A stretch of DNA of 64,000 nt from an uncultured Clostridia bacterium. GTDB lineage: Bacteria; Bacillota; Clostridia; TANB77; CAG-508. The stretch is taken from contig CAKPQH010000003.1 of the NCBI GenBank assembly GCA_934178475.1, positions 75,379-139,378 on the forward strand, in the 5' to 3' direction. Made by a program: the position numbers and the translations under genes. The notes under the pieces are model-generated. The model searched no databases and had not been told where the DNA came from. It was given only the letters and a program-made list of their open reading frames with translations. Position 1 is the first letter of the stretch; every line of letters starts with the position of its first letter. This document shows, piece by piece, positions 52,650 to 62,090 of this stretch.

Positions 52650-53540
52650 ATGGGACTAATTTTAAAAAATGTTTCTAAAACGTTCATTGGAAAAAAAGCA
52701 GTAGATAATATTTCGTTTTCATTAGATAAACCAGGTGTTTTTGGACTTCTTGGAACTAATGGAGCAGGAAAAACTACTACTATTAGAATGTTACTTGGAA
52801 TAATAAAAAAAGATAGTGGGGAAATAAGATGGAATGGGCAAAAGGTAGATAGAAAATCAGTTAATTTTGGATATTTGCCAGAAGAAAGAGGCGTATATCC
52901 AAAAGTAAAAATATATGACCAATTAATGTATTTTGCAGAATTAAAAGGAATGAAGAAAAAAGAAGCAGATGAGGCTATAATGGATTGGGCAAAAAAATTA
53001 AAAGTTGAAGAGTATATGCAAATGCCAGCAGAAAAATTGTCAAAAGGAAATCAACAAAAAATTCAGTTTATGACTGCAGTAATACATAATCCAGAATTGG
53101 TTGTTTTAGATGAACCATTTAGTGGTCTTGATCCAGTGAATACAGAGCTATTAAAAAATATAATAATCGATTTAGTTAAAAATGGAAAATATGTAATAAT
53201 GTCAGCACATCAAATGGCAACTATTGAGGAATTTTGTAGTGACATATTAATATTAAATAAAGGTAAAACTGTATTACAGGGTAATTTGAAAAAAATAAAA
53301 GATGAATATCCAGCAAATAAGCTTCAAATTGATGTTAATGAATCAATTGATACTTATATTACGAAATTAAAACTTGAAAAAGAATTTGAAAATAATAACT
53401 CATATATAATTAAACTTACTGATGAAAGTAAAGCACATGAACTTTTAAAAATTTTAGTTGAGAATAAAATTGTAATCAATAGATTTGAAATAATGAAACC
53501 AACATTAAATGATATTTTTATAGAAAAGGTAGGTGAGTAA
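52650..53540 (+). CDS. ABC transporter ATP-binding protein (NatA/CcmA-like)
   Basis: ATPase subunit (296 residues) of an ABC-2 exporter. Walker A is GTNGAGKTT near residue 37, the signature is LSKGNQQKIQ near residue 135, Walker B is LVVLDEPFSGLDP near residue 155, and the switch His is in SAHQM near residue 190. The C-terminal ~80 residues are the DUF4162-like tail common in NatA-type proteins. ATG 52650 is preferred because TTGGAGGAAAATAAA contains the ribosome site; the earlier TTG would overlap it. Confidence 0.93.
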   Translation: MGLILKNVSKTFIGKKAVDNISFSLDKPGVFGLLGTNGAGKTTTIRMLLGIIKKDSGEIRWNGQKVDRKSVNFGYLPEERGVYPKVKIYDQLMYFAELKGMKKKEADEAIMDWAKKLKVEEYMQMPAEKLSKGNQQKIQFMTAVIHNPELVVLDEPFSGLDPVNTELLKNIIIDLVKNGKYVIMSAHQMATIEEFCSDILILNKGKTVLQGNLKKIKDEYPANKLQIDVNESIDTYITKLKLEKEFENNNSYIIKLTDESKAHELLKILVENKIVINRFEIMKPTLNDIFIEKVGE

Positions 53541-53542
53541 AG

Positions 53543-54769
53543 ATGAAAGACTTATTAATTGTAATGAATTTTACAATGAAAGATATGATTAAGAGAAAAT
53601 CTTTCATAATATCAACTATAATCTTTTTAATAATGATAATTGTTGGATTTAACATTCCAAATATATTGAAGGCAGTCAAAGGAGAAAATTTAGGTGATAA
53701 ATTATTAATTATTGATGAAAACAATGTTTTTGAGGGTTCTTTAGAAACTCTTAAAAATGTTAATATAGGATATGAGATAGAAATATCAAATGTAAACTAT
53801 GAAGAAATTAAGTCGAAAATTGAAAATGAAGAAGTTAATTCTGCAATTTTGATAGAAAAACAAAATGATCAGATTAAAGTAAGATATATAGTAAAGGATA
53901 CAACAATGATGAATGATGTTCCTGAGGATATTATTTCTACAATAAATTCATTATATTCTAATTTACAAATAAGCAAATTAGGATTAACAGAAAATCAATT
54001 GAAATCAATAACACCTAATTTTGAATTTTCATTAGAACAAACAGAAGATAAAAAAGCAAATGGAAATGTGTTTGCAATGATGTTACTTTCAATTGTATTG
54101 TTTTATGCAATATACTTTTGTGCATATCAAGTGTCTAGTTCAATTACAACAGAAAAAACTTCAAAAATTATAGAAACTCTTGCAACATCTACTTCACCAA
54201 CAATAATTGTTTTAGGTAAAACAATTGGAATTGGAATTGTTGGATTATTACAGATGATTTTATTAGTTGCAACAGCACTTGTTAGTGCAAAATCATTTTT
54301 AGATAGTGAATTATTAAATAAAGTATTAGATATGTCTACAATAACTCCATATCTTGGAATAATTACAATTATTTACTTTATATTAGGATATTTAGCTTAT
54401 GCATTATTATATGCTTTAACTGGTTCTACAGTAAGCAAACCAGAAGATATACAATCAGCAAATGGGCCTGTTGCAATGCTTGCAGTAATTGGATTTTATT
54501 TATCATATTTTACAATGATGAATCCAACGAGCAGTTTAAATGTATTTGCTTCAATGTTTCCTATTTCATCACCATTTTGTATGCCTTTTAGAATAATGAT
54601 GGGATTAGCAACGCCTACAGATGTAGCAATATCAATTGCCATATTAATTGTAACTAGTTTACTTATAGCAAAAGTTGCAATAAAAATATATTCAAATGCT
54701 ATCTTAAATTATGGTACAAAAATGAGTGTTAAGGATATGATAAAAGTTTACAAAGATAAGAATAATTAA
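53543..54769 (+). CDS. ABC-2 type permease (NatB-like)
   Basis: Membrane subunit (408 residues) has one N-terminal segment (~residues 20-38), a long extracellular domain to ~175, then five or six segments. The SSSITTEKTSKIIETLATS block near residue 200 is the typical ABC2_membrane_3 motif (18 residues quoted: SSITTEKTSKIIETLATS). It pairs with the ATPase encoded 2 bases upstream. Related NatAB pairs export sodium or toxic compounds; the cargo here is unknown. Confidence 0.9.
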   Translation: MKDLLIVMNFTMKDMIKRKSFIISTIIFLIMIIVGFNIPNILKAVKGENLGDKLLIIDENNVFEGSLETLKNVNIGYEIEISNVNYEEIKSKIENEEVNSAILIEKQNDQIKVRYIVKDTTMMNDVPEDIISTINSLYSNLQISKLGLTENQLKSITPNFEFSLEQTEDKKANGNVFAMMLLSIVLFYAIYFCAYQVSSSITTEKTSKIIETLATSTSPTIIVLGKTIGIGIVGLLQMILLVATALVSAKSFLDSELLNKVLDMSTITPYLGIITIIYFILGYLAYALLYALTGSTVSKPEDIQSANGPVAMLAVIGFYLSYFTMMNPTSSLNVFASMFPISSPFCMPFRIMMGLATPTDVAISIAILIVTSLLIAKVAIKIYSNAILNYGTKMSVKDMIKVYKDKNN

Positions 54770-54790
54770 TATATGTAAATATATTACTGA

Positions 54791-54841
54791 AATAAGTCTG
54801 AATTGTTTAATAAAAGTTAAACAATAAAGGCTTATTTTTTG
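54791..54841 (+). terminator. Intrinsic terminator of the ABC cassette
   Basis: AATTGTTTAA pairs with TTAAACAAT, with outer AATAAG/CTTATT pairing, followed by T6. Confidence 0.88.
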
Positions 54842-54887
54842 CGAAAATTTTTAAATCTATTCATATAATATCTATGGGTGAATTTTT

Positions 54888-55385
54888 ATGAAGGAAATGG
54901 AATATAATAGAAATGCTGCCATAGAATATGCGAAAAAATGGGCATATAAAAGAAATCCTAATTATTATAATTTTGATTTAAATGGCGGAGATTGTACGAA
55001 TTTTGTTTCACAATGTATTTTTGCAGGATGTAAAAAGATGAATTATACTAAAACTTATGGCTGGTATTATATAGATGGAAATAATAAATCTCCATCATGG
55101 ACAGGAGTTCAGTATTTATATGATTTTTTGATAAATAATAAAAAGGAAGGACCTCATGCAAAAGAAGTTTCTCAAACTGAGATTGAAATAGGGGATATTG
55201 CTCAACTTTCTTTTGATGGGGTAAAATTCTCTCATACTGTAATTATTGTTAATATTGAAAATAAAATAACTTTAAATGGAATAAAAATAGCATCTCATAC
55301 ATTGGATAGTTTTAATAAATCAATTTCAGAATATGCTTTTATAAAAATAAGGTTTTTACATGTTGAAAAAGTAATGTTGTGGTAG
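54888..55385 (+). CDS. Amidase-domain (Amidase_6) protein
   Basis: This 165-residue protein consists of one NlpC/P60-like putative amidase domain. The catalytic Cys is in GGDCTNFVSQCIFAG near residue 35, and the probable His is in FSHTVIIVN near residue 125. YNRNAAIEYAKKWA opens the domain in the usual way. Family members are often spore- or wall-associated hydrolases. No signal peptide is visible, so it would act in the cytoplasm or forespore unless exported by another route. Confidence 0.85.
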   Translation: MKEMEYNRNAAIEYAKKWAYKRNPNYYNFDLNGGDCTNFVSQCIFAGCKKMNYTKTYGWYYIDGNNKSPSWTGVQYLYDFLINNKKEGPHAKEVSQTEIEIGDIAQLSFDGVKFSHTVIIVNIENKITLNGIKIASHTLDSFNKSISEYAFIKIRFLHVEKVMLW

Positions 55386-55471
55386 ATTGTTTTGCTTACA
55401 TGTTGCATAAATTGGCTAAATGTGATAATATATATTGGCAAAATAAGGATATAAAAAGGAAGTGAATTTTG

Positions 55472-56588
55472 ATGATAGACTTATCAGAAAGCAAAAAGAA
55501 CTTATCTGATATGAGAGAAAAGTTAGAAAATTTAGGTGATTCACTTTGACATAATAAAATTAGAAGATGAATTATCTAATCTTGAAAAAGAAACTTTACA
55601 ACAAAATTTTTGGAGTGATAAAGAGAATTCTAATAAAATACTTTCAAGAATAAAACTTATAAAATCAAAAGTTAATTCATATAAAAATTTAGAAAATGAA
55701 TTAAATGAATTGATAGACTTGCTTGAACTTGTTGAAGTTGAATACGATGAAGATATTGCTAAGGAAATACTTAAAAATGTTGAAAATACTAAAAAAGATT
55801 TTGACAAATTTGAAATAGAAACTTTACTTTCTGGAAAATATGATAGCAACAATGCTATACTTACATTACATCCTGGAGCTGGAGGAACTGAAGCTCAAGA
55901 TTGGGTAGAAATGTTATATAGAATGTATACAATGTGGGCTAAAAAGAATGGTTTTGTTGTAAAGGAATTAGATTATTTAGAAGGTGATGAAGCAGGGATA
56001 AAAAGTGTTACATTTGAAGTAGATGGAAATTATGCTTATGGATATTTAAAAGGTGAAATGGGAGTACATAGGTTGATTAGAATTTCTCCTTTTGATAGTG
56101 GAGGTAGAAGACATACATCATTTGCATCATTAGAAGTATTACCTGAAATTACAGAAGATATTGATTTATACATAAATCCAGACGATATAAAAATGGATGT
56201 TTTTAGAGCTTCAGGTGCTGGAGGACAACACATTAACAAAACATCATCAGCTGTTAGATTAACACATATACCTACAGGAATCGTAGTTTCATGCCAAAGT
56301 CAACGTTCTCAACTTCAAAATAGAGAAACAGCAATGAAAATGTTAAAGTCAAAACTTTTGGATTTGAAAGAAAAAGCAAATAAAGAAACAATAGACGAAC
56401 TAAAAGGAATTCAACACGAAATAGCATGGGGAAGTCAGATAAGATCATATATATTCTGTCCATATACTCTTGTGAAAGACCATAGAACAAATTTTGAAAT
56501 GGGTAATGTACAAAGTGTTATGGATGGTGATTTAAATGGATTCATAGAAGCTTATTTAAAATACACACAAAATGAATCAAATACATAA
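55472..56588 (+). CDS. prfB: Peptide chain release factor 2 (programmed +1 frameshift)
   Basis: RF2 releases peptides at UGA and UAA. ATG 55472 opens 25 codons ending in CTT TGA C at 55544-55550; a +1 shift at CTT moves into the main frame, starting DIIKLEDELS. This is the conserved autoregulatory site of bacterial prfB: low RF2 allows shifting, high RF2 stops at TGA. An AGGTGA stretch just upstream acts like the stimulating Shine-Dalgarno element. The main frame holds HPGAGGTEAQDW near residue 120 and the GGQ loop in RASGAGGQHINKTSSAVR. Total product is about 371 residues. Confidence 0.95.
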
Positions 56589-56649
56589 AATAAAATAGAG
56601 TCATATTTAATTAAATAGACTATTAACTTAAATCAAAGAAGGTGCCAAA

Positions 56650-57831
56650 ATGGACACAGTAGTATTAAAATTTGGAGGAAGTTCAGTTGCGGATAATATA
56701 AAATTAAATATTGTAGCTGATAAAATAAAGGAGTTTTATAAAAATAATAATGTAGTGGTGGTTGTTTCCGCTCAAGGAAAAACAACAGATGAACTAATAA
56801 AAGAAGCACATTCGTTATCAAGTATGCCAGATGAAAGAGAATTAGATGTACTTTTAAGTACAGGAGAACAAATTACTATAGCAAAATTAGGAATATTACT
56901 AAATAGATTAGATATTCCTGCTGTATCACTTACTGGATGGCAAGCGGGAATATTTACTAATAATACTAATCAAGATGCAATAATTGAAGATATTGATACT
57001 ACAAGAATCAATAAAGAGCTAGAAAAAAGAAAAGTTGTTATAATAGCAGGATTTCAAGGGCTAAATGAAAATGGAGATATAACGACATTGGGAAGAGGGG
57101 GGTCAGATACAACTGCTGTTGCTGTAGCTGCTAAATTAAAAGCAAATCATTGTTATATATTCTCAGATGTTAATGGAGTATATACAACAGATCCTAATGT
57201 TGTTAAAATTGCACAAAAGATTGATACTTTAACTTATGAAGAAATGCTAGATATTGCTAGTGAAGGTGCAAAAGTTTTGCATAATAGATGCGTTGAAGTT
57301 GGTGAAAAATTCAATATACCTATAATTGCGAAATCAACTTTTGATAGCAATAAAGGAACTACTATTAATAATGAAAAAATTGAAGGGACAACAGTTAAAA
57401 ATATTGTAAAAAATGACAATATAATGTATATTTCAGCTAAAGCAAATGAATATAATTTAGAAATGTTTAATGAAATATATAAAGAGTTTGTTCGAAATGA
57501 ATTGAATGTTAAAAATTTAGTAAATAGTAGTGAAAATGGATTTTTAGATATTTCATTTACTATACCAAAACAAAAATTTAATAAATTTGCTAATTTATTA
57601 GAATCTAAATTAACAATGTTAGATTGCACATATACCGATATTTCTCGAATATCAATTATTGGAAATGGAATAATGAGTAATAATTTAGTTCTTAAGAAAA
57701 CAATGCATATAATAGAAGAAAACAAATTAGAAATATTGAGTATGGAAATAAATGAATCTAAAATTGCAGTTATGTTTAAGACAGTAGTTGATAACATGAT
57801 ACTAGAAGAATTGCATAAATGTTTAATATAA
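56650..57831 (+). CDS. lysC: Aspartate kinase
   Basis: The enzyme phosphorylates aspartate, the first step to lysine, threonine, methionine and diaminopimelate (393 residues). KFGGSSVAD at residues 6-14, STGEQI near residue 74, LGRGGSDTTAVA near residue 150 and the YTTDPNVV block near residue 178 identify the catalytic domain. Two ACT domains at ~residues 260-393 provide amino-acid feedback. No riboswitch is seen in the short leader. The gene is monocistronic, with a terminator after it. Confidence 0.93.
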   Translation: MDTVVLKFGGSSVADNIKLNIVADKIKEFYKNNNVVVVVSAQGKTTDELIKEAHSLSSMPDERELDVLLSTGEQITIAKLGILLNRLDIPAVSLTGWQAGIFTNNTNQDAIIEDIDTTRINKELEKRKVVIIAGFQGLNENGDITTLGRGGSDTTAVAVAAKLKANHCYIFSDVNGVYTTDPNVVKIAQKIDTLTYEEMLDIASEGAKVLHNRCVEVGEKFNIPIIAKSTFDSNKGTTINNEKIEGTTVKNIVKNDNIMYISAKANEYNLEMFNEIYKEFVRNELNVKNLVNSSENGFLDISFTIPKQKFNKFANLLESKLTMLDCTYTDISRISIIGNGIMSNNLVLKKTMHIIEENKLEILSMEINESKIAVMFKTVVDNMILEELHKCLI

Positions 57832-57842
57832 ACTTAATATAT

Positions 57843-57890
57843 AAATTAGAACACTAGGTTTTTCAGAACTTTTTGTTCTAATTTTTTTTT
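57843..57890 (+). terminator. Intrinsic terminator
   Basis: TTAGAACA pairs with TGTTCTAA, with some inner pairing, followed by T9. Confidence 0.85.
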
Positions 57891-57925
57891 ATGTGAATAT
57901 AATTAATAAAAGGAAGGTGCTTATT

Positions 57926-58228
57926 ATGGTAGTTGATGATAAAAAAAATAGTTTTAATAATACTAATATAATACAGAATTTAGTATTAGAAAATCGCTCT
58001 AAATTAAGTATATCTGGTGTAAATGATGTATTAAGTTTTGATGATGAAATTATTATAATGGAAACAGAGCTTGGAATGCTTACAATAAAAGGTGATAATT
58101 TAAAAATAAATAAATTAAGCATTGATACTTCAGAAGTTATTATAGAAGGAGAAATAAATAATATTCTATATAGTAATCATGGGCAAGGAAAGTCTGAAGG
58201 AGGATTATTTGGTAAAATCTTTAAGTAA
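57926..58228 (+). CDS. yabP: Spore cortex / coat assembly protein YabP
   Basis: This 100-residue protein has the YabP/YqfC pattern: LVLENRSKLSISGVNDVLSF at the start (quoted in 20 residues), a middle ELGMLTIKGDNLKI, and an INKLSIDTSEVIIEGEI strand. YabP is needed for spore assembly in Bacillus. ATG 57926 is preferred because AAGGAAGGTG precedes it; an upstream in-frame GTG lacks a ribosome site. The order yabP-yabQ-divIC matches Bacillus and Clostridium. Confidence 0.88.
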   Translation: MVVDDKKNSFNNTNIIQNLVLENRSKLSISGVNDVLSFDDEIIIMETELGMLTIKGDNLKINKLSIDTSEVIIEGEINNILYSNHGQGKSEGGLFGKIFK

Positions 58229-58237
58229 GGTGATAAA

Positions 58238-58729
58238 ATGACAGTTAATCAGATTTATGTTTTTTTAATTTTTATAATTGATGGTATACTTATAGGTTTG
58301 CTATTTGATTTTTTTAGAATTCTACGAAAAAGTTTTCATACATCTAATATTATGACATATATAGAAGACATTATGTTTTGGATTTTAACAGGAATAATAA
58401 TAATGTATACTTTATATGTCGTATGTTGTGGAGAAATTAGAATATATATGTTCATAGGAATATTCATCGGTGTTTGTATGTATATTCTTACAATTAGTAA
58501 ATATATTATAAATATTTCCATTAAAATTATAATGTTTTTTAAAAAAGTTACTATATTCGTTTTTGGTCCATTTATCTCTTGGGCAAAATTTATTCATAAT
58601 AATATAAAAAAATTAGTATTATTTGTAAACAAAAAAAGAAAAAAGATTTTAGATAACAATATCTTACAAAAAAATGTAAAAAGTATAAAAGAAAAATATA
58701 AAAAAATAGAAAAAAAAGAGGGATTTTGA
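58238..58729 (+). CDS. yabQ: Spore cortex biosynthesis protein YabQ
   Basis: The 163-residue protein has three or four membrane segments in residues 5-110 and a basic, Lys-rich C-terminal tail. The GILIGLLFDFFRILRKSF motif near residue 20 is the YabQ signature. It is required for cortex formation in the outer forespore membrane. It starts 9 bases after yabP. Confidence 0.88.
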   Translation: MTVNQIYVFLIFIIDGILIGLLFDFFRILRKSFHTSNIMTYIEDIMFWILTGIIIMYTLYVVCCGEIRIYMFIGIFIGVCMYILTISKYIINISIKIIMFFKKVTIFVFGPFISWAKFIHNNIKKLVLFVNKKRKKILDNNILQKNVKSIKEKYKKIEKKEGF

Positions 58730-58798
58730 TAACAAAAGGAGAAAATATATTATAGGTATAAATTTTATATTAAAATAATATAGGAAAGAAAGGTACTC

Positions 58799-59074
58799 AT
58801 GAAAAAATTATTCAATTTATCTAAAAAAGTAGTATTTATTGTACTAACAATATATGCTATAATTACATTTTGTAATCAACAAAAAATATTAAATACATAT
58901 GCAAGTAATAAAGCAGAACTATCAACAAAAATAGAAGAAGCAAAAGACAAACAACAAGAGTTAGATGGTCAAAAAGAGAATTCTAATTCATCAGAATACA
59001 TTGAATCTATTGCGAGAGACAAATTAAATATGTATTTGCCAAATGAAAAAGTATATATAAATTCAGAAAATTAA
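58799..59074 (+). CDS. divIC: Septum formation initiator (FtsB/DivIC family)
   Basis: The 91-residue protein has a short cytoplasmic start, one membrane segment (~residues 8-24) and a coiled coil (residues 35-60). It ends in the ESIARDKLNMYLPNEKVYI motif typical of DivIC/FtsB. It joins FtsL and FtsQ/DivIB in the divisome. Position after yabP-yabQ supports DivIC. Confidence 0.88.
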   Translation: MKKLFNLSKKVVFIVLTIYAIITFCNQQKILNTYASNKAELSTKIEEAKDKQQELDGQKENSNSSEYIESIARDKLNMYLPNEKVYINSEN

Positions 59075-59078
59075 GTTT

Positions 59079-59115
59079 AAGTCCTTGAAATATTATTGTT
59101 TCAAAGACTTTTTGT
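59079..59115 (+). terminator. Intrinsic terminator
   Basis: AAGTC..TGAAA pairs with TTTCA..GACTT, followed by TTTTGT. Confidence 0.75.
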
Positions 59116-59139
59116 ATTATAATAAAAAGGGAAAATTAT

Positions 59140-60435
59140 ATGAAAAATAAAAAAGAACTACGATTTATAAAAAGAAGAAATGCTAGATTATATCCGATAT
59201 ATAAAATGTTTTCTTGGGATTTATTGTTTTTTTATTCAATAGAATTTCTGTTTTATACAATTACAAAAAGCTTAACACCTTCTCAAGTATTAATAGCAAG
59301 TGGATTATATTTATTATTCAAAATTATAATGCAAATACCTGCTGTTATAATAAATGATTTTTTAGGAAAGAGAAAAAGTATAATTTTAGGAAATTCAATA
59401 TTGGTACTATATATGCTAACATTAATACATCTTCCTGGAATGATTAGTATTATATTAGCAAATTTACTTTGTGCATTAGGATATGATATTAAGTTAATTG
59501 CTGAGTCAAATTTATTGTATGATTCAGTTTCAACTAGAGGAGGGGAGGGATTATATTCTAAAATTGATGCTAGAGGTGGAAGCTTATATTATTTATTAGA
59601 TGCGGTATCAGCTTTACTATCAGGATATTTATTTGTAAGAAATAATTATTTTCCTTTATATGTTTGTTTAAGCTTTTTAGTGATATCTACTATATTGTCT
59701 TTTGGATTTAAAGATGTTTATAGAACAAAATTAAATCCTCGAGAAAAAGGAATAAAGTATACTTTTAAAGAATATAAAAAAGATTTAGAGAATTCTTTTA
59801 GATTTATATTTAATTCTAGTAGAATGAAGTCTCTTGTTTTGTTTCAAGTTGTTTTTTATAGTTTAATAAAAATAACTGATATATATAGAAGTAATTTACT
59901 TGTTGATATAGGAATATCAGAAGAGCATTTTTCAATGATTTTTGCTATTTTAAATTTAATGGGAAGTTTAGCATTATATTTAAAAGGACCTATTGAGAAA
60001 AAGTTTAAAAATAAAACTATTGCATTTATTTCTCTTACCTATATAATTTCAAGTGTTATTATAGGTACGATTTCTAGTATATGCATCGGTAAGACTATAA
60101 TTCCGTTTATTTTAATTTTATATATAATTCAAAGAATGGATACTTCTATTTGGTATATATTAGAATATAAGTATTTGAAAAATTTTACAACAGCAAACTC
60201 AAGAAGCAAAATTACTTTTACTTATGAGTTCATTGGATGTTTATCTGCTAGTATTTTTTCTATACTTGGAGGATTGTTATTAGATGTGTCATGTGTTCAG
60301 AATGCTTTTTTAATTGTTGGACTTATTGGTTTAATGTTTATTGTTTTAACTTTAGACTTTATGAGAAAAAGAATTGGGCTAAAGCCACATGAATATAAAA
60401 AGAAAGATATTGAATTTAATGTGTATAAAAAATAA
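59140..60435 (+). CDS. MFS-family transporter
   Basis: The 431-residue protein has about 12 membrane segments and a basic N-terminus (KNKKELRFIKRRNARLYPIY). The conserved loop between helices 2 and 3 reads NDFLGKRKSIILGN near residue 70. The ESNLLYDSVSTRGGEGLYSKIDARG stretch near residue 125 is typical of uncharacterised clostridial MFS proteins (quoted in part: SVSTRGGEGLYSKIDARG). Substrate unknown. It follows divIC behind a terminator, with a weak AAAAGGG site. Confidence 0.8.
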   Translation: MKNKKELRFIKRRNARLYPIYKMFSWDLLFFYSIEFLFYTITKSLTPSQVLIASGLYLLFKIIMQIPAVIINDFLGKRKSIILGNSILVLYMLTLIHLPGMISIILANLLCALGYDIKLIAESNLLYDSVSTRGGEGLYSKIDARGGSLYYLLDAVSALLSGYLFVRNNYFPLYVCLSFLVISTILSFGFKDVYRTKLNPREKGIKYTFKEYKKDLENSFRFIFNSSRMKSLVLFQVVFYSLIKITDIYRSNLLVDIGISEEHFSMIFAILNLMGSLALYLKGPIEKKFKNKTIAFISLTYIISSVIIGTISSICIGKTIIPFILILYIIQRMDTSIWYILEYKYLKNFTTANSRSKITFTYEFIGCLSASIFSILGGLLLDVSCVQNAFLIVGLIGLMFIVLTLDFMRKRIGLKPHEYKKKDIEFNVYKK

Positions 60436-60444
60436 ATTTTATAA

Positions 60445-60473
60445 CAAATCCATACTTTTGTATGGATTTTTAT
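60445..60473 (+). terminator. Intrinsic terminator
   Basis: AAATCCATAC pairs with GTATGGATTT over TTTT, then a short T run. Confidence 0.85.
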
Positions 60474-60586
60474 GTTTTGTTATGATATAATCATAAAGTA
60501 ATTATTTTATGATTTTTTTATGTCTTATATAAATCCCAATAAAAATTTTAAAAATTACATAATTTAAATTTTCAGGAGGTATAGTT

Positions 60587-61984
60587 ATGTCAAATTTGGA
60601 AGATATGACATTATACGAATTAAAAGAATTAGCTAAAGAAAATAATATAAAGAATATTTCTAGATTAAAAAAAGAGGAAATTATAGAGGTTTTAAAAACA
60701 ATTAATAAATCAAAAGAAGATGTTTCTGAAGAAGAGTTTTACTACGATGATAATTATGATGATAACATTGATACAAATAAAAAAATGAGATATGATTATT
60801 CTGATGAGATTGAAGAAAAAAAGAACAATAAGGTAAATGAATCTGAGGTTGCATATTCTGTTAATAATGATGAAGATGAAATTATAGAGGGTATTTTAGA
60901 AGTGCTACCAGATGGATATGGTTTCTTAAGAGGAGAAAATTATTTGTCAAGTCCTAAAGATGTTTATATTTCACCTGTTCAAATAAGAAGATTCAGATTA
61001 GAAACAGGAGATTTAATAAAAGGTATTTCTAGATGCAAAGAAGATGAGAAATTCCCTTCTTTAATATTTGTTGGAGAAGTAAATGGAGCTCATCCAGAAA
61101 AATGTATTACAAGAAAGAAATTTGACAATTTAGTTCCTATATATCCAGATGAAAGATTGAAATTAGAGACAGTATCAACTAATTATGCAACTAGAATGAT
61201 GGATATAATATCACCAATTGGAAAAGGACAAAGAGGATTAATAGTTGCTCAACCTAAAGCAGGAAAAACCACATTGTTGAAAGAGATAGCTAATAGTATT
61301 TCTCAAAATAATCCAGAGTGTGAACTTATAATGCTTCTTATAGATGAGAGACCAGAGGAAGTTACAGACATGAAAAGATCTATTAATGGTCAAGTTATAT
61401 ATTCTACATTTGATGAACTTCCAGAACATCATGCAAAAGTTGCAGAAATGGTTATTGAACGTGCAAAAAGACTTGTAGAACAAGGAAAAGATGTTGTTAT
61501 TTTATTAGATAGTATAACAAGACTTGCTCGTGCATATAATTTGGTTATTCCTTCTTCAGGAAGAACATTATCAGGAGGTATTGACCCTGCTTCACTTCAC
61601 AAACCTAAGAAATTTTTTGGTGCTGCACGTAATATTGAAAATGGTGGAAGTTTAACTATCTTAGCTACTGCACTTACAGAAACTGGAAGTAGAATGGATG
61701 ATGTTATTTTTGAGGAATTTAAAGGTACAGGAAATATGGAAGTTCTATTAGATAGAACTTTATCCGAAAAAAGAATTTTTCCTGCTATTGATATTAATAG
61801 ATCAAATACTAGAAGGGAAGATCTACTACTTTCTAAGAAGGAATTAGAAGCAGTTTCTTTAATAAGAAAATCAATGCATAATATGCAAACTGCAGAATAT
61901 ACAGATGAATTTATAAAAGTTATGAAACTTACTAAAAACAATGATGAATTCTTAGATAAAATGATTGAAATGTTGAATAAATAA
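60587..61984 (+). CDS. rho: Transcription termination factor Rho
   Basis: Hexameric RNA helicase (465 residues). It has the N-terminal Rho_N helix pair (residues 1-42), an acidic Asp/Asn/Tyr-rich insert (residues ~45-95) not seen in E. coli Rho, and an S1-like RNA-binding domain with GILEVLPDGYGFLR near residue 103. The ATPase has Walker A PKAGKTTLLKEIA near residue 223, VIVLLDSITRLARAYN near residue 303 (VVILLDSITRLARAYN in this sequence) and the Q/R loops near residue 325. AGGAGG precedes the ATG. Confidence 0.96.
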   Translation: MSNLEDMTLYELKELAKENNIKNISRLKKEEIIEVLKTINKSKEDVSEEEFYYDDNYDDNIDTNKKMRYDYSDEIEEKKNNKVNESEVAYSVNNDEDEIIEGILEVLPDGYGFLRGENYLSSPKDVYISPVQIRRFRLETGDLIKGISRCKEDEKFPSLIFVGEVNGAHPEKCITRKKFDNLVPIYPDERLKLETVSTNYATRMMDIISPIGKGQRGLIVAQPKAGKTTLLKEIANSISQNNPECELIMLLIDERPEEVTDMKRSINGQVIYSTFDELPEHHAKVAEMVIERAKRLVEQGKDVVILLDSITRLARAYNLVIPSSGRTLSGGIDPASLHKPKKFFGAARNIENGGSLTILATALTETGSRMDDVIFEEFKGTGNMEVLLDRTLSEKRIFPAIDINRSNTRREDLLLSKKELEAVSLIRKSMHNMQTAEYTDEFIKVMKLTKNNDEFLDKMIEMLNK

Positions 61985-61990
61985 ATATTA

Positions 61991-62023
61991 GTTGGTAGCT
62001 TAAATAAAGGCTATCAGCTTTTT
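61991..62023 (+). terminator. Intrinsic terminator after rho
   Basis: TGGTAGC pairs with GCTATCA across a 10-base loop, followed by CTTTTTAT. Confidence 0.7.
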
Positions 62024-62090
62024 ATATGTTAATTTGATTGCGAAGTACCACGAATAATGATATAATAGTGAAAAAAGGAGAGTTTATCAT

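Noticed and set aside
56589..56649. Lysine riboswitch ahead of aspartate kinase
   Set aside because: The leader is only about 60 bases and shows no L-box elements or terminator.
57234..57797. Minus-strand frame opposite aspartate kinase
   Set aside because: Antisense to a clear conserved gene, with low-complexity composition and no ribosome site.
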